Source: an uncultured Pelagibacteraceae bacterium
GTDB taxonomy: Bacteria; Pseudomonadota; Alphaproteobacteria; Pelagibacterales; Pelagibacteraceae
NCBI GenBank assembly: GCA_902518165.1
Contig: CABYFB010000007.1
Location: 1-35,895, forward strand
Direction: 5' to 3'
Length of the DNA: 35,895 nt
The notes under the pieces were generated by a model, which searched no databases, was not told the DNA's origin, and saw nothing but the letters and a program-made list of their open reading frames with translations. The translations under genes and the position numbers were made by a program. Positions 1-9,175 of the stretch are shown here, in pieces; positions within the stretch are counted from its first letter, which is position 1, and each line of letters starts with the position of its first letter.

Positions 1-348
1 TTAAAAAACGATAAATTAAATAAAAGAATAATAAATAATTTAAAAAATCATAATTTAAATAAGGAATATATTTTTTCTACGGTAAAATCTGATCATCAAA
101 CTTTTGAAGAAAAAAGATATTGGCGAGGTCCAGTTTGGATAAATTGTAACTGGTTAATTTATGAAGGGATAAAAAACAAAGACAAAGAGTATTCAATTAA
201 AATTAAAAATGAAACAATATCTTTAATTGAAAATAAAGGTTTTCATGAATACTACAACTGTAATGATGGTTCGGTTATGGGGGCAAACAATTTTTCTTGG
301 AGTGCTGCTTTATACTTAGATCTAGTGATGCAAAAAAATGAAAATTAA
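1..348 (+). CDS. GH63/MGH-type glycoside hydrolase, C-terminal fragment
   Basis: An open frame enters from the left edge and stops with TAA at 346-348, giving about 115 C-terminal residues. The 5' part of the gene lies outside the window. The segment YWRGPVWINCNWLIYEG, followed about 35 residues later by a GFHEYYN stretch and then GSVMGANNFSWSAAL, resembles the end of the (alpha/alpha)6 barrel in GH63, mannosylglycerate/glucosylglycerate hydrolase-like and trehalase-like enzymes. I infer hydrolysis of an alpha-glucosyl or alpha-mannosyl compatible solute or oligosaccharide; the substrate cannot be read from this fragment. The stop overlaps the downstream dehydrogenase start by 11 bases, so the two are probably translated from one mRNA. 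Confidence 0.6.
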   Translation, partial: LKNDKLNKRIINNLKNHNLNKEYIFSTVKSDHQTFEEKRYWRGPVWINCNWLIYEGIKNKDKEYSIKIKNETISLIENKGFHEYYNCNDGSVMGANNFSWSAALYLDLVMQKNEN

Positions 349-1495
349 TTGGAATTATCCTACTACAATTTGGGTTGGGGAGAACAGAATTCAAGATTTA
401 GGCTTAGCTTGTAAAAATCTTAAAATTGATAAACCATTATTTGTCACAGACAAGGATTTAATTAATCTAAAAATGGTTCAAGATATAATTGTAGATTTAA
501 AAAAAATCTATAATCATCTTCAGGTTTTTTCAAATTTTTCAGGAAATCCAGTTGGTGAGAATGTAGAGGAGGGAGTAGGACAGTTTAAAAAATTAGGTTG
601 TGATGGAGTTATTGCATTTGGTGGTGGTAGTGGTCTTGATGTAGGTAAAGCCATTGCTTTTATGTCAGGACAGTCTAGACCAATATGGGATTTTGAAGAT
701 ATTGGTGATTATTGGAAAAGAGCAGATGAAACTAACATTGCACCTATCATTGCTGTACCCACTACAGCAGGAACAGGATCAGAAACTGGCAGAGCATCAG
801 CCATAATCAATAAACAAACAGGTATAAAAAAAATTATTTTCCACCCGAAATTTTTACCTTCAATAGTAATTTTAGATCCTAATTTAACTTTAGATCTTTC
901 TCCAAGATTGACTGCGGCTACAGGTATGGATGCTTTGGCACACAATTTAGAAGCTTTTTGTGCACCAGGCTTCCACCCGATGGCTGATGGAATTGCGATT
1001 GAAGGAATGAAATTAATTAAAAATTCATTAATTAAAGCAGTAAAGAACGGTAAAGATTTAAATGCTAGAGCAGAATTATTAGCTTCAGCTAGTATGGGTT
1101 CTACCGCTTTTCAAAAAGGGCTTGGTGCTATTCATTCTTTAAGCCACCCTATTAATGCGCAATTTAATGTTCACCACGGTTTATCAAATGCAATCTTTAT
1201 GCCTTATGTATTAACTTTTAACAAAGAAATGATTGAAAAAAGGATAATTTCTATATGTGATTATCTCGAACTCGATAAAAGTTTTGACAGTTTTTTACAC
1301 TGGATTTTAGAACTAAGAAAAGAATTAAATATACCACATAAATTATCAGAAATTGTTGATGTAAATAAAATAAATTTAGAGCAGCTATCAGTTATGGCAT
1401 TAGAAGATCCTTCAACTTCTACCAATCCAAGGACAATGAGTAAGGATGACATGAAAGCACTTTATGAACACAGTATTTCGGGTAAATTATTTTAA
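338..1495 (+). CDS. Iron-containing (group III) alcohol dehydrogenase
   Basis: This 385-residue protein has the usual length for the Fe-ADH family of NAD(P)-dependent alcohol/aldehyde oxidoreductases. The N-terminal nucleotide-binding domain carries GGGS at residues 95-98 within GGGSGLDVGKA, and PTTAGTGSE at 141-149. The C-terminal helical domain has the expected metal ligands: D198, H202, H266 (in HSLSH) and H280 (in HHG). The ATG at 338 lies inside the upstream hydrolase gene. The stop shares one base with the next start (TAATG at 1493-1497), which suggests translational coupling to the glutamine amidotransferase. The substrate is unknown. Pairing with an amidotransferase recalls gamma-glutamylated amine/alcohol pathways, but that is only inference. 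Confidence 0.88.
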   Translation: MKINWNYPTTIWVGENRIQDLGLACKNLKIDKPLFVTDKDLINLKMVQDIIVDLKKIYNHLQVFSNFSGNPVGENVEEGVGQFKKLGCDGVIAFGGGSGLDVGKAIAFMSGQSRPIWDFEDIGDYWKRADETNIAPIIAVPTTAGTGSETGRASAIINKQTGIKKIIFHPKFLPSIVILDPNLTLDLSPRLTAATGMDALAHNLEAFCAPGFHPMADGIAIEGMKLIKNSLIKAVKNGKDLNARAELLASASMGSTAFQKGLGAIHSLSHPINAQFNVHHGLSNAIFMPYVLTFNKEMIEKRIISICDYLELDKSFDSFLHWILELRKELNIPHKLSEIVDVNKINLEQLSVMALEDPSTSTNPRTMSKDDMKALYEHSISGKLF

Positions 1496-2277
1496 TGAAA
1501 AGAATTCTTATAGTTGAAGGTAACCTTAGAGAAGAAAATCAAAGCTTTACAGATGGTGGAATTAAAACACATACTGAAAGTTTAAAAGATAGTATTAGTT
1601 ATTTTACAGATCAATTAGAAATTGATGTTGTTAATCCTTCCTCGGATGAAAACATTAACGAAGTAGCTAAAGATTTAACTAAATATCATGGAATGATATG
1701 GGGTGGTAGTAGTTTAAATATTTACAATGACACTCCAGAAATAAGAAGACAAATAAATTTTATGAGGGAATGTCAAAAGAATATAAAAAATATATTCGCA
1801 ATATGTTGGGGAATGCAAGTTGCTGTGACCGTTGCTGGTGGTGAAGTAAAGAAATGCCCTAATGGAGCTCACAGGGGAATAGCTCATGATATAGAAATAA
1901 ATGAAAATGGACTTAAACATCCACTTTATAAAAATAAAAATAAAAAATTTAATACTCCTGCGTTTAATTTTGATGAAGTTGTAAAATTACCCGAGGGCTC
2001 TACTTTACTTTCTTCAAACCCAATAAATAAAGTCATGGGTATAAATTTTAATGTAGGTCAAACCAATGTATGGGGAATTCAATATCACCCAGAGATAACG
2101 TATGCCAAAATGATAAGCTTAATTCATTTTAGGAGAGATCGTCTGTTAGAAAAAAAAGCCTTCATTGACCAAACGGAAATAGATTCTCATGTAAAAATTA
2201 TAGAAGATGAAAATAAAATTTCAAATAAAGATGCAAGGATGAGAGAATTAGAAAATTGGCTAAATAATTTAAATTAG
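1495..2277 (+). CDS. Class I glutamine amidotransferase domain protein (GMP synthase GATase-like)
   Basis: This 260-residue stand-alone GATase1 domain has a full apparent triad. The nucleophile is C104 in ICWGMQ, with H198 and E200 in QYHPE. Members of this family hydrolyse glutamine to supply ammonia, or act as gamma-glutamyl hydrolases (PuuD-like) when no synthetase domain is attached. No synthetase domain is fused here. A hydrolase removing gamma-glutamyl groups is therefore an alternative to ammonia delivery. Start and stop codons overlap with the upstream Fe-ADH (TAATG). The 3' end overlaps the convergent fhs gene by 4 bases (TTAG at 2274-2277), so both stop codons lie in the same tetranucleotide. 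Confidence 0.8.
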   Translation: MKRILIVEGNLREENQSFTDGGIKTHTESLKDSISYFTDQLEIDVVNPSSDENINEVAKDLTKYHGMIWGGSSLNIYNDTPEIRRQINFMRECQKNIKNIFAICWGMQVAVTVAGGEVKKCPNGAHRGIAHDIEINENGLKHPLYKNKNKKFNTPAFNFDEVVKLPEGSTLLSSNPINKVMGINFNVGQTNVWGIQYHPEITYAKMISLIHFRRDRLLEKKAFIDQTEIDSHVKIIEDENKISNKDARMRELENWLNNLN

Positions 2278-3953
2278 AATAACCCTTCTATTTCACCTTT
2301 TTCATTAAGCTTAATAGAGTCTGCTGCAGGAACCCTTGGTAGTCCAGGCATTGTCATGATGGCTCCACATATAACAACAATAAATTCTGCACCTGAAGAT
2401 AATCTTACTTCTCTAATTGGTAACGAGTGACCTGTTGGAGCACCTTTTGCATTTGGATCAGTAGAAAAACTATATTGTGTTTTAGCTACACATATCGGTA
2501 AATTTCCATAACCCGCTTCTTCAAAAGATTTTAATTGATCTTTTATTTTGCTGTCAGCAACAACTTCGTTTGCTCGATAAATTTCTTTTGCAACAGTTTC
2601 AACTTTCTTAAGTAAAGGTGTTTTTTCATCATATAAAAATTTAAAATTTGCTTTTTTTTGATCAATTAAATCTACAACATGTGTGGCAAGTTCTTTTGTT
2701 CCTTCACCACCATTTGACCAATGAGTGCATAAAGTGGCTTTAACTCCCATATTATCACAAGCATTTATTAACTCTTTTACCTCATTATCAGTATCAGCAA
2801 CAAAATGATTAACAGCAACCGCTACCGGTAAACCAAATTTTTTTACGTTTTCAATGTGTCTTTCTAAATTTACTAAACCTTTTTTTAAAGCGTCTACATT
2901 TTCATTTTTTAAATCATCTTTAGCTACACCACCGTGCATTTTTAATGCTCTAATTGTTGCAACAATAACTACACACTCAGGTTTTAAATTTGATTTTCTA
3001 CATTTAATATCTAGAAATTTTTCTGCTCCTAGGTCTGCTCCAAATCCAGCTTCAGTAACAACATAATCAGCTAGTTTTAAACCTGCTTTAGTTGCTATCA
3101 CAGAGTTACATCCATGAGCAATATTCGCAAAAGGACCACCATGAATAATGGCAGGGTTATTTTCTAAAGTTTGAGTTATATTAGGTCTAATTGCTTCTTT
3201 TAACAAAACAGTCATTGGTCCATGAGCATTTAAATCTTTTGCAAAAATTGGCTTCCTATCTCTAGTATAAGCAACTGTAATATTACCTATTCTCTTTTCC
3301 AAATCTTCAAGATCATTAGCCAAGCAAAAGATTGCCATTATCTCTGATGCTACTGTAATATCAAAACCATCTTCTCTTGGAAAACCATTGGCAACTCCAC
3401 CTAAATTAATATTGATAGATCTTAAAGATCTATCATTCATATCCATAACTCTTCTCCAAACTACTCTTCTTACATCTATGTTTAATTTATTGCCCCAATA
3501 AATATGATTATCAATTAACGCTGAGAGTAAATTATGAGCAGATGTAATTGCATGGAAGTCTCCCGTAAAATGTAAATTGATTTGTTCCATTGGAACAACT
3601 TGAGCATATCCTCCACCTGCTGCTCCGCCTTTCATTCCAAACGAAGGACCTAAACTAGGTTCACGTAAACACACTATAGAATTTTTACCAATTTTATTTA
3701 ATCCATCATTTAAACCAACTGATGTAGTGGTTTTTCCCTCACCTGCAGGAGTTGGTGTAATAGCAGTAACTAAAATTAATTTTCCATTTTTTTTATCTTT
3801 TAAACTATCTAAATATTCTAAATTTATTTTAGCAATATGACGTCCCATAGGGCTAAAAGCACTTGGTTCGTCTGGAACATTAATTTTACCCAAAATCTCA
3901 TTTATGGGTTTCATTTTTGCTTCTCGTGCAATTTGGATATCTGATTTTGACAT
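2274..3953 (-). CDS. fhs: Formate-tetrahydrofolate ligase (10-formyl-THF synthetase)
   Basis: This 559-residue protein has the full length typical of bacterial Fhs. It catalyses ATP + formate + THF to ADP + Pi + 10-formyl-THF in the cytosol, reversibly. The P-loop TPAGEGKTT is at about residues 68-76. Conserved stretches include [34 protein letters not shown] and the C-terminal [14 protein letters not shown]. Placement beside soxBDAG makes sense: sarcosine oxidation loads THF with C1 units, and Fhs connects the formyl-THF pool with formate and can regain ATP. The gene is divergent from soxB across a 121-base spacer and convergent with the amidotransferase. Confidence 0.97.
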   Translation of the reverse strand: MSKSDIQIAREAKMKPINEILGKINVPDEPSAFSPMGRHIAKINLEYLDSLKDKKNGKLILVTAITPTPAGEGKTTTSVGLNDGLNKIGKNSIVCLREPSLGPSFGMKGGAAGGGYAQVVPMEQINLHFTGDFHAITSAHNLLSALIDNHIYWGNKLNIDVRRVVWRRVMDMNDRSLRSININLGGVANGFPREDGFDITVASEIMAIFCLANDLEDLEKRIGNITVAYTRDRKPIFAKDLNAHGPMTVLLKEAIRPNITQTLENNPAIIHGGPFANIAHGCNSVIATKAGLKLADYVVTEAGFGADLGAEKFLDIKCRKSNLKPECVVIVATIRALKMHGGVAKDDLKNENVDALKKGLVNLERHIENVKKFGLPVAVAVNHFVADTDNEVKELINACDNMGVKATLCTHWSNGGEGTKELATHVVDLIDQKKANFKFLYDEKTPLLKKVETVAKEIYRANEVVADSKIKDQLKSFEEAGYGNLPICVAKTQYSFSTDPNAKGAPTGHSLPIREVRLSSGAEFIVVICGAIMTMPGLPRVPAADSIKLNEKGEIEGLF

Positions 3954-4074
3954 AAAACTAATTACTTATTAATGAGCAGAATTACTATCCTTTTTTGTCA
4001 CGTATTTAAACATCTAAAAAATATATATAAAAAAAATTAGCAAAAACTTATATTTAATTTTATAAAACTTACGG
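3954..4074. promoter_or_regulatory. Divergent fhs/soxB intergenic region
   Basis: This 121-base AT-rich spacer must carry promoters for both fhs (-) and soxB (+). On the plus strand there is a TATAAA at 4061-4066, 18 bases after TTAGCA at 4037-4042. It would place transcription start almost at the soxB ATG, implying a near-leaderless mRNA. A TTGTCA at 3995-4000 lacks a well-spaced -10 partner. I see no strong ribosome-binding site before soxB and no recognisable riboswitch. The assignment rests mainly on gene orientation. Confidence 0.35.
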
Positions 4075-5331
4075 ATGCAGAAATATTCAGTATTTAGTCT
4101 AATCAAAAACGCTTTCTCCAATCACCAAAATTGGGAAGTTGCTTGGAAAGATCCAACTCCAAAAAGTGAATATGATGTAGTCATCATCGGAGGTGGAGGA
4201 CACGGTCTTGCTACTGCATATTATTTAGCAAAAGAACATAATATTAGAAATGTAGCTATCATTGAGAAAGGCTGGATTGGTGGTGGAAATGTTGGTCGAA
4301 ATACAACGATCATAAGATCAAATTTTATGTACGATGCTAATGCAAGATTTAATGAATTTGGAATGGATTTATGGAGAAACTTAAGTCAAGAACTGAACTT
4401 TAATGTGATGTTTTCTCCAAGGGGAATAATAAACTTAGCCCACTCTGATGCTCAAATGAATGCATATGCTCGTAGAGGAAACTCTATGAGATTAAATGGA
4501 ATAGATGCAAAGTTATTGGATAGAGATGAAGTTAAAAAATTAATTCCAATGGCTGACTTTAGTGATGAAGTACGTTTCCCAATTTTTGGAGGCTTAATGC
4601 AACCAAGCGCTGGTACCGCAAGACATGACGCTGTTGCTTGGGGTTATGCACGTCAAGCAGATGATATGGGAGTAGATATAATACAACATTGTGAGGTCAC
4701 TGGTTTTGATGTTGTTAACGGAAAGATAAAAGGAATTAGAACTTCAAGAGGAGATATTAAAGCAAAAAAAGTTGGATTATGTGTTGCGGGTAGCACAAAT
4801 ATTTTAGCTGAAAAATTAAATATGACACTGCCAATAGAAACTCATGTGCTGCAAGCTTGTGTTTCAGAACCTGTAAAACCATTATTAGACGGAGTAGTAA
4901 CTTTTGGTGCAGGCCACTTTTATATAAGTCAATCAGACAAAGGTGAGATGGTAATGGGAGGTGATCTTGATGGATATAATAGTTATGCTCAAAGAGGTAA
5001 CTTGCCAACTATACAACATGTATTGACAGGTGGCTTAGCTTTGTTTCCATTTTTAAGTAGATTAAAAATGTTAAGGACATGGGGAGGAATCATGGATATG
5101 TCTATGGATGGTTCTCCAATAATTGATAAAACTCATATTGAAGGTTTATATTTAAATTGTGGATGGTGTTATGGAGGTTTTAAATCAACTCCTGTCTCAG
5201 GTTGGACATTTGCTCATACAATTGCAAAAGATCAAGTTCATGAATTAAATTCAGAATTAAGATTAAATAGATTTTCTACAGGCCATCTTTTAGATGAAAA
5301 AGGTTTAGGAACTAAAACTTGGATTGGTTAA
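4075..5331 (+). CDS. soxB: Sarcosine oxidase, beta subunit
   Basis: This 418-residue protein matches the beta chain of heterotetrameric sarcosine oxidase. The complex oxidises sarcosine (N-methylglycine) to glycine and transfers the methyl-derived C1 unit to THF, forming 5,10-methylene-THF and H2O2. A Rossmann FAD motif GGGGHG is at residues 39-44, with EKGWIGGGNVGRNTTIIRSN following. H184, in the RHDAVAWG segment, is the likely covalent FMN attachment histidine known from the Corynebacterium and Pseudomonas enzymes. The ATG at 4075 gives the characteristic N-terminus MQKYSVFSL. It is the first gene of soxBDAG, with 3 bases to soxD. Confidence 0.96.
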   Translation: MQKYSVFSLIKNAFSNHQNWEVAWKDPTPKSEYDVVIIGGGGHGLATAYYLAKEHNIRNVAIIEKGWIGGGNVGRNTTIIRSNFMYDANARFNEFGMDLWRNLSQELNFNVMFSPRGIINLAHSDAQMNAYARRGNSMRLNGIDAKLLDRDEVKKLIPMADFSDEVRFPIFGGLMQPSAGTARHDAVAWGYARQADDMGVDIIQHCEVTGFDVVNGKIKGIRTSRGDIKAKKVGLCVAGSTNILAEKLNMTLPIETHVLQACVSEPVKPLLDGVVTFGAGHFYISQSDKGEMVMGGDLDGYNSYAQRGNLPTIQHVLTGGLALFPFLSRLKMLRTWGGIMDMSMDGSPIIDKTHIEGLYLNCGWCYGGFKSTPVSGWTFAHTIAKDQVHELNSELRLNRFSTGHLLDEKGLGTKTWIG

Positions 5332-5334
5332 AAA

Positions 5335-5604
5335 ATGTTATACATCAAATGTCCTTATTGCGGTTTAAGAGCACAAAAAGAATTTTCATATGGAGGTGAT
5401 GCAACTGTAAAAAGACCTAATATAAATGAAGAAGTATCAAGTGAAGATTGGGATAATTTTGTTTATATGAGAAAAAGTCCAAGAGGGAAACATATAGAGT
5501 TATGGCAACATATAGCTGGATGTAGACAATGGATTAAGGTGCAAAGAGACACCGCTACACATGAAATTTTTCAAACAGCAAAAGTTACAGAAGAAATAAG
5601 ATGA
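5335..5604 (+). CDS. soxD: Sarcosine oxidase, delta subunit
   Basis: This 89-residue protein is the small zinc-binding delta chain of the heterotetramer. The zinc ligands are all present at the positions reported for the Corynebacterium subunit: C6 and C9 (CPYC), H59 and C63 (HIAGC). The protein bridges the alpha and beta chains and has no catalytic site. Its stop overlaps the soxA start by 4 bases (ATGA at 5601-5604), consistent with coupled translation and stoichiometric assembly. Confidence 0.95.
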   Translation: MLYIKCPYCGLRAQKEFSYGGDATVKRPNINEEVSSEDWDNFVYMRKSPRGKHIELWQHIAGCRQWIKVQRDTATHEIFQTAKVTEEIR

Positions 5605-8597
5605 GCCAACCATTTAGATTAAATAAAGAGGGATTAATTAATCGAAACAAAAAAATATCTTTTACTTTTAATGGTAAAAAATTATTTGGATATGAAGGTG
5701 ATACAATTGCATCTGCTTTGATTGCAAATGGAATACACTTAGTTGGTAGAAGTTTTAAGTATCATAGACCCAGAGGATTTTTTGGCGCAGGAGTAGAGGA
5801 GCCAAACGCAAAGCTTCAAGTTGAATTCAATGGTCATTCAGAACCTAATGTTAATGCAACAGAAATGGAACTCGTTGAAGGTTTGTCTGCAACGAGCCAA
5901 AACTGTTGGCCATCAGTAAATTTTGATGTTGGTGCAATTAATAATTTTTTAAAAATGTTTTTCCCTGCTGGGTTTTATTACAAAACATTTATGTGGCCTA
6001 AAAGTTTCTGGTACAAAATTTACGAACCTTTCATTAGAAAGGCCGCAGGATTAGGGGTTGCTTCGATAGAAAAAGATAAAGAAAGATATGAACATAAATT
6101 TGAGTATTGCGATTTGTTAGTTACTGGATCCGGACCCTCTGGATTAGCAAGTGCTTATGCTGCTGCAAAAAATGGAGCAAAAGTAATTTTAGCTGAGGAT
6201 AAACCAAGATTTGGAGGAACACTTTTAACTGATGACGTAAGCATCGATAATTTATCAGGAAAAGATTGGGCAGAAAAAATAATTACTGAATTAAAATCTA
6301 TGCCCAATGTCACTGTAAAAAATAGATCTCAAGTTTTTGGTTATTATGATCATAACATGCTGGTAATGTTTGAGAGAGTTAGTGATCATTTAGAGAAAAA
6401 ATCAAAATTCACCCCAAGACAAAGACTTTGGTATATTAGAGCCAAAGAAACAATTTTATCAACTGGTTCAATTGAAAGACCAATTGTGTTCGGCAACAAT
6501 GATACTCCAGGAATTTTTTTATCAGCAGCTGCAAAAGAATATATGAAAGTCTATGGAGTATTGGTTGGAAAGAAACCTTTAATATTCACAAATAACGATA
6601 GTGCATATGAAACAGCTTTAGAGTTCAAAAAAAATAATGTTGAACCAATTATATTAGATACAAGAGAAGAACATTCATCAGAATTAATTGATGAAGCTAA
6701 ATCAAAGGGAATTGATATAAGATTTTCTCACGGTGTTATTGTTGCTAATGGTTACAAAAAAGTTAAATCTGCAAAAATTGGCAAACTGAATAAAGATAAA
6801 AATTCTTTTGAGAAAATAGAAACTGTAGATTGTGATTGTATTTGTGTGTCTGGATTTTGGACACCATCTGTACATTTAGCATCACAGTCAGGAAATAAAC
6901 TTAAGTATGAAGAAAAAATTGATGCATTTATTCCAGATAAGAAAAAACAACATGAGACCTCAGTTGGCGCAGCAAATGGATCATTCACATTAGAAGAAAG
7001 TTTAAAACATGGTTTTGAAAATGGTTCAAATCTTTCCGCAAAAATTACAGAGACTAAAACAGAAATCTCAATTCCAAATGTAAATGAAAAGAAATACGGA
7101 GCTCATGATAAATTTTGGTGTATGCCGTTACCTAAGAATGAAAATCCAAAAAGATTTGTTGATTTTCAAAATGATGTATCTGTTTCTGATATAGAAATCG
7201 CACTAAGAGAAGGCTACAGATCAATAGAGCATGTCAAAAGATACACAACTCTTGGAATGGCAACAGATCAAGGCCGTACAAGTAATTTAAATGGCCTTCA
7301 GCTGGTATCTAATATAGAAAATAAAATAGTTCCTGAAGTGGGACACACAACATTTAGACCACCTTTCACACCAATTACAATCGGGACAATAGTTGGTCGT
7401 GAAGTAGGTATGGAATATATGCCGACTAGAAAAACCCCAATGCATGAATGGCATGAGAAAAATAATGCTGTATTTGTTGATGCAGGTGCTTGGAAAAGAC
7501 CTCGATATTATAAGCTAGGAAGTGAAACTTTATTTGAAGCTTCAAAGAGAGAGGCAAAAAATGTTAGAGAGAATGTTGGTATATGCGATGTAACTACATT
7601 AGGAAAAATTGATATTAAAGGTCCAGACGCAGCAGAATTTTTAAATAGAGTTTATACAAATGCTTGGATGAAATTACCTGTTGGAAAAGCAAGATATGGA
7701 TTGATGCTTAGAGAAGATGGAATTGTCATGGACGATGGAACAACAACAAGAATTTCAGAAAATCATTATCATATGACAACAACAACTGCACAAGCTGCAA
7801 ATGTTTTATCTCACTTAGAATATTATCTTCAAATTGTTTGGCCAGAATTAAATGTAAATGTTGTCTCTACAACTGAGCAATGGGCAGGGGCTGCAATTGC
7901 TGGACCTAAATCTAGAGACATGTTATCAAAATTATATCCGGACTTAGACGTATCAAATGAAGCTTTGCCTTTTATGAGCTATAAAGAAGCAGAATTTTTT
8001 GGTGTTCCATCAAGAATTTTTAGAATTTCATTTTCTGGTGAGCTTGCATATGAGATTAATGTCAAATCAGATCATGGCATGTTCATGTGGGAGAAAATGA
8101 TGGAAGTAGGAAAAGATTTTGGAAATCAGCCTTATGGAACTGAAGCTTTGTCAACATTAAGAATAGAAATGGGACACGTTGCAGGGCCAGAATTAGATGG
8201 TCGAACAATCCCATCAGATGTTTCATTAAATGGATTAGTTTCAAAGAAAAAAGATTTTATTGGCAAAAATTCTTTAGGGAGAGAAGCATTTAATGTTGAG
8301 AGCAGACAAAAAATTGTTGGACTTATTCCAATTGATAGAAAGTCTAGTATTCCTGAAGGATCTCATATCGTCCAAGATCAGAATGCAAAATTACCAAACC
8401 CTAAACTTGGTCACGTTTCTTCTTCTTGTTGGAGTGTAGAAAATAATAATCCATTTTCTCTGGCAATAATGAAAGATGGAAAAAATATGATAGGTAAAAA
8501 GTTTTTTGCGGTATCACCATTAAAAAATAAATCAATTGAAGTAGAAGTTATATCTTCACATTATGTTGACCCTGAAGGAAAAAGAGTTAGATCATGA
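5601..8597 (+). CDS. soxA: Sarcosine oxidase, alpha subunit
   Basis: This 998-residue protein is the usual length for the alpha chain. An N-terminal 2Fe-2S-ferredoxin-like fold without cluster cysteines (about residues 20-90, with the hallmark GRSFKYHRPRG) precedes a dinucleotide-binding domain with GSGPSG at 177-182. A C-terminal GcvT/aminomethyltransferase domain covers roughly residues 600-998 and begins near AWKRPRYYK. The GcvT part binds THF and captures the imine-derived C1 unit as 5,10-methylene-THF, and the NAD site is structural. It overlaps soxD (ATGA) and soxG (ATGA at 8594-8597) by 4 bases each. Confidence 0.96.
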   Translation: MSQPFRLNKEGLINRNKKISFTFNGKKLFGYEGDTIASALIANGIHLVGRSFKYHRPRGFFGAGVEEPNAKLQVEFNGHSEPNVNATEMELVEGLSATSQNCWPSVNFDVGAINNFLKMFFPAGFYYKTFMWPKSFWYKIYEPFIRKAAGLGVASIEKDKERYEHKFEYCDLLVTGSGPSGLASAYAAAKNGAKVILAEDKPRFGGTLLTDDVSIDNLSGKDWAEKIITELKSMPNVTVKNRSQVFGYYDHNMLVMFERVSDHLEKKSKFTPRQRLWYIRAKETILSTGSIERPIVFGNNDTPGIFLSAAAKEYMKVYGVLVGKKPLIFTNNDSAYETALEFKKNNVEPIILDTREEHSSELIDEAKSKGIDIRFSHGVIVANGYKKVKSAKIGKLNKDKNSFEKIETVDCDCICVSGFWTPSVHLASQSGNKLKYEEKIDAFIPDKKKQHETSVGAANGSFTLEESLKHGFENGSNLSAKITETKTEISIPNVNEKKYGAHDKFWCMPLPKNENPKRFVDFQNDVSVSDIEIALREGYRSIEHVKRYTTLGMATDQGRTSNLNGLQLVSNIENKIVPEVGHTTFRPPFTPITIGTIVGREVGMEYMPTRKTPMHEWHEKNNAVFVDAGAWKRPRYYKLGSETLFEASKREAKNVRENVGICDVTTLGKIDIKGPDAAEFLNRVYTNAWMKLPVGKARYGLMLREDGIVMDDGTTTRISENHYHMTTTTAQAANVLSHLEYYLQIVWPELNVNVVSTTEQWAGAAIAGPKSRDMLSKLYPDLDVSNEALPFMSYKEAEFFGVPSRIFRISFSGELAYEINVKSDHGMFMWEKMMEVGKDFGNQPYGTEALSTLRIEMGHVAGPELDGRTIPSDVSLNGLVSKKKDFIGKNSLGREAFNVESRQKIVGLIPIDRKSSIPEGSHIVQDQNAKLPNPKLGHVSSSCWSVENNNPFSLAIMKDGKNMIGKKFFAVSPLKNKSIEVEVISSHYVDPEGKRVRS

Positions 8598-9172
8598 AAA
8601 ATGTTTCTGCACTAGAAAATATTCATAAACATGGATTGTTTGGCAATCACGATAGTAAAGATGAGCTAATAAATATTAGAGAAATCAAGGATGTTTTGAT
8701 TTATCAAATTGTTAAATATAAAAAATCTTCAATTAGTATTGATAAAATAAAAATAGATAATTTAAATTTATCTGAGACACTTTTGGTTTCTTCAAATAAA
8801 AATACAAGAATTTTATGGATGGGACCTGATAATTGGTTGGTCGTTTCAACGAATAAAGAAATAGAAAAATCTATTTTAGAAAACCTAAGTCATGATGATT
8901 TTGCATTAACTGATCTATCTCATTCAAGAACAATACTTGAATTAGAAGGTTCTTTGGTAGATGAAGTATTGAAAAAGGGTTGTCCGTTAAATTTAGATGG
9001 TCTTGATGAAGGAAAATGTTCTAATTCTGCTTTTCATGCAATCACAATAACTATTGATTTTATTAGTTCAAATCCAAGAAAAGTAAGAATATTTGCTTTA
9101 AGAAGTTTTGGAGAATCTCTTTATCATTCAATAACTGATGCTTGTTTAGAATTTGGCTATAAAGCTGAATAA
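8594..9172 (+). CDS. soxG: Sarcosine oxidase, gamma subunit
   Basis: This 192-residue protein occupies the standard fourth position of soxBDAG and overlaps soxA by 4 bases. It shows family landmarks such as ILWMGPDNWLVV and LTDLSHSRTILELEG, the latter followed by a KGCPLNLD segment. The gamma chain has a GcvT-like fold and is structural in the heterotetramer. Sequence divergence is high, as is usual for this subunit, so the call leans on operon position as well as these motifs. It ends 3 bases before the stop of the convergent transporter gene. Confidence 0.92.
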   Translation: MKNVSALENIHKHGLFGNHDSKDELINIREIKDVLIYQIVKYKKSSISIDKIKIDNLNLSETLLVSSNKNTRILWMGPDNWLVVSTNKEIEKSILENLSHDDFALTDLSHSRTILELEGSLVDEVLKKGCPLNLDGLDEGKCSNSAFHAITITIDFISSNPRKVRIFALRSFGESLYHSITDACLEFGYKAE

Positions 9173-9175
9173 AAA

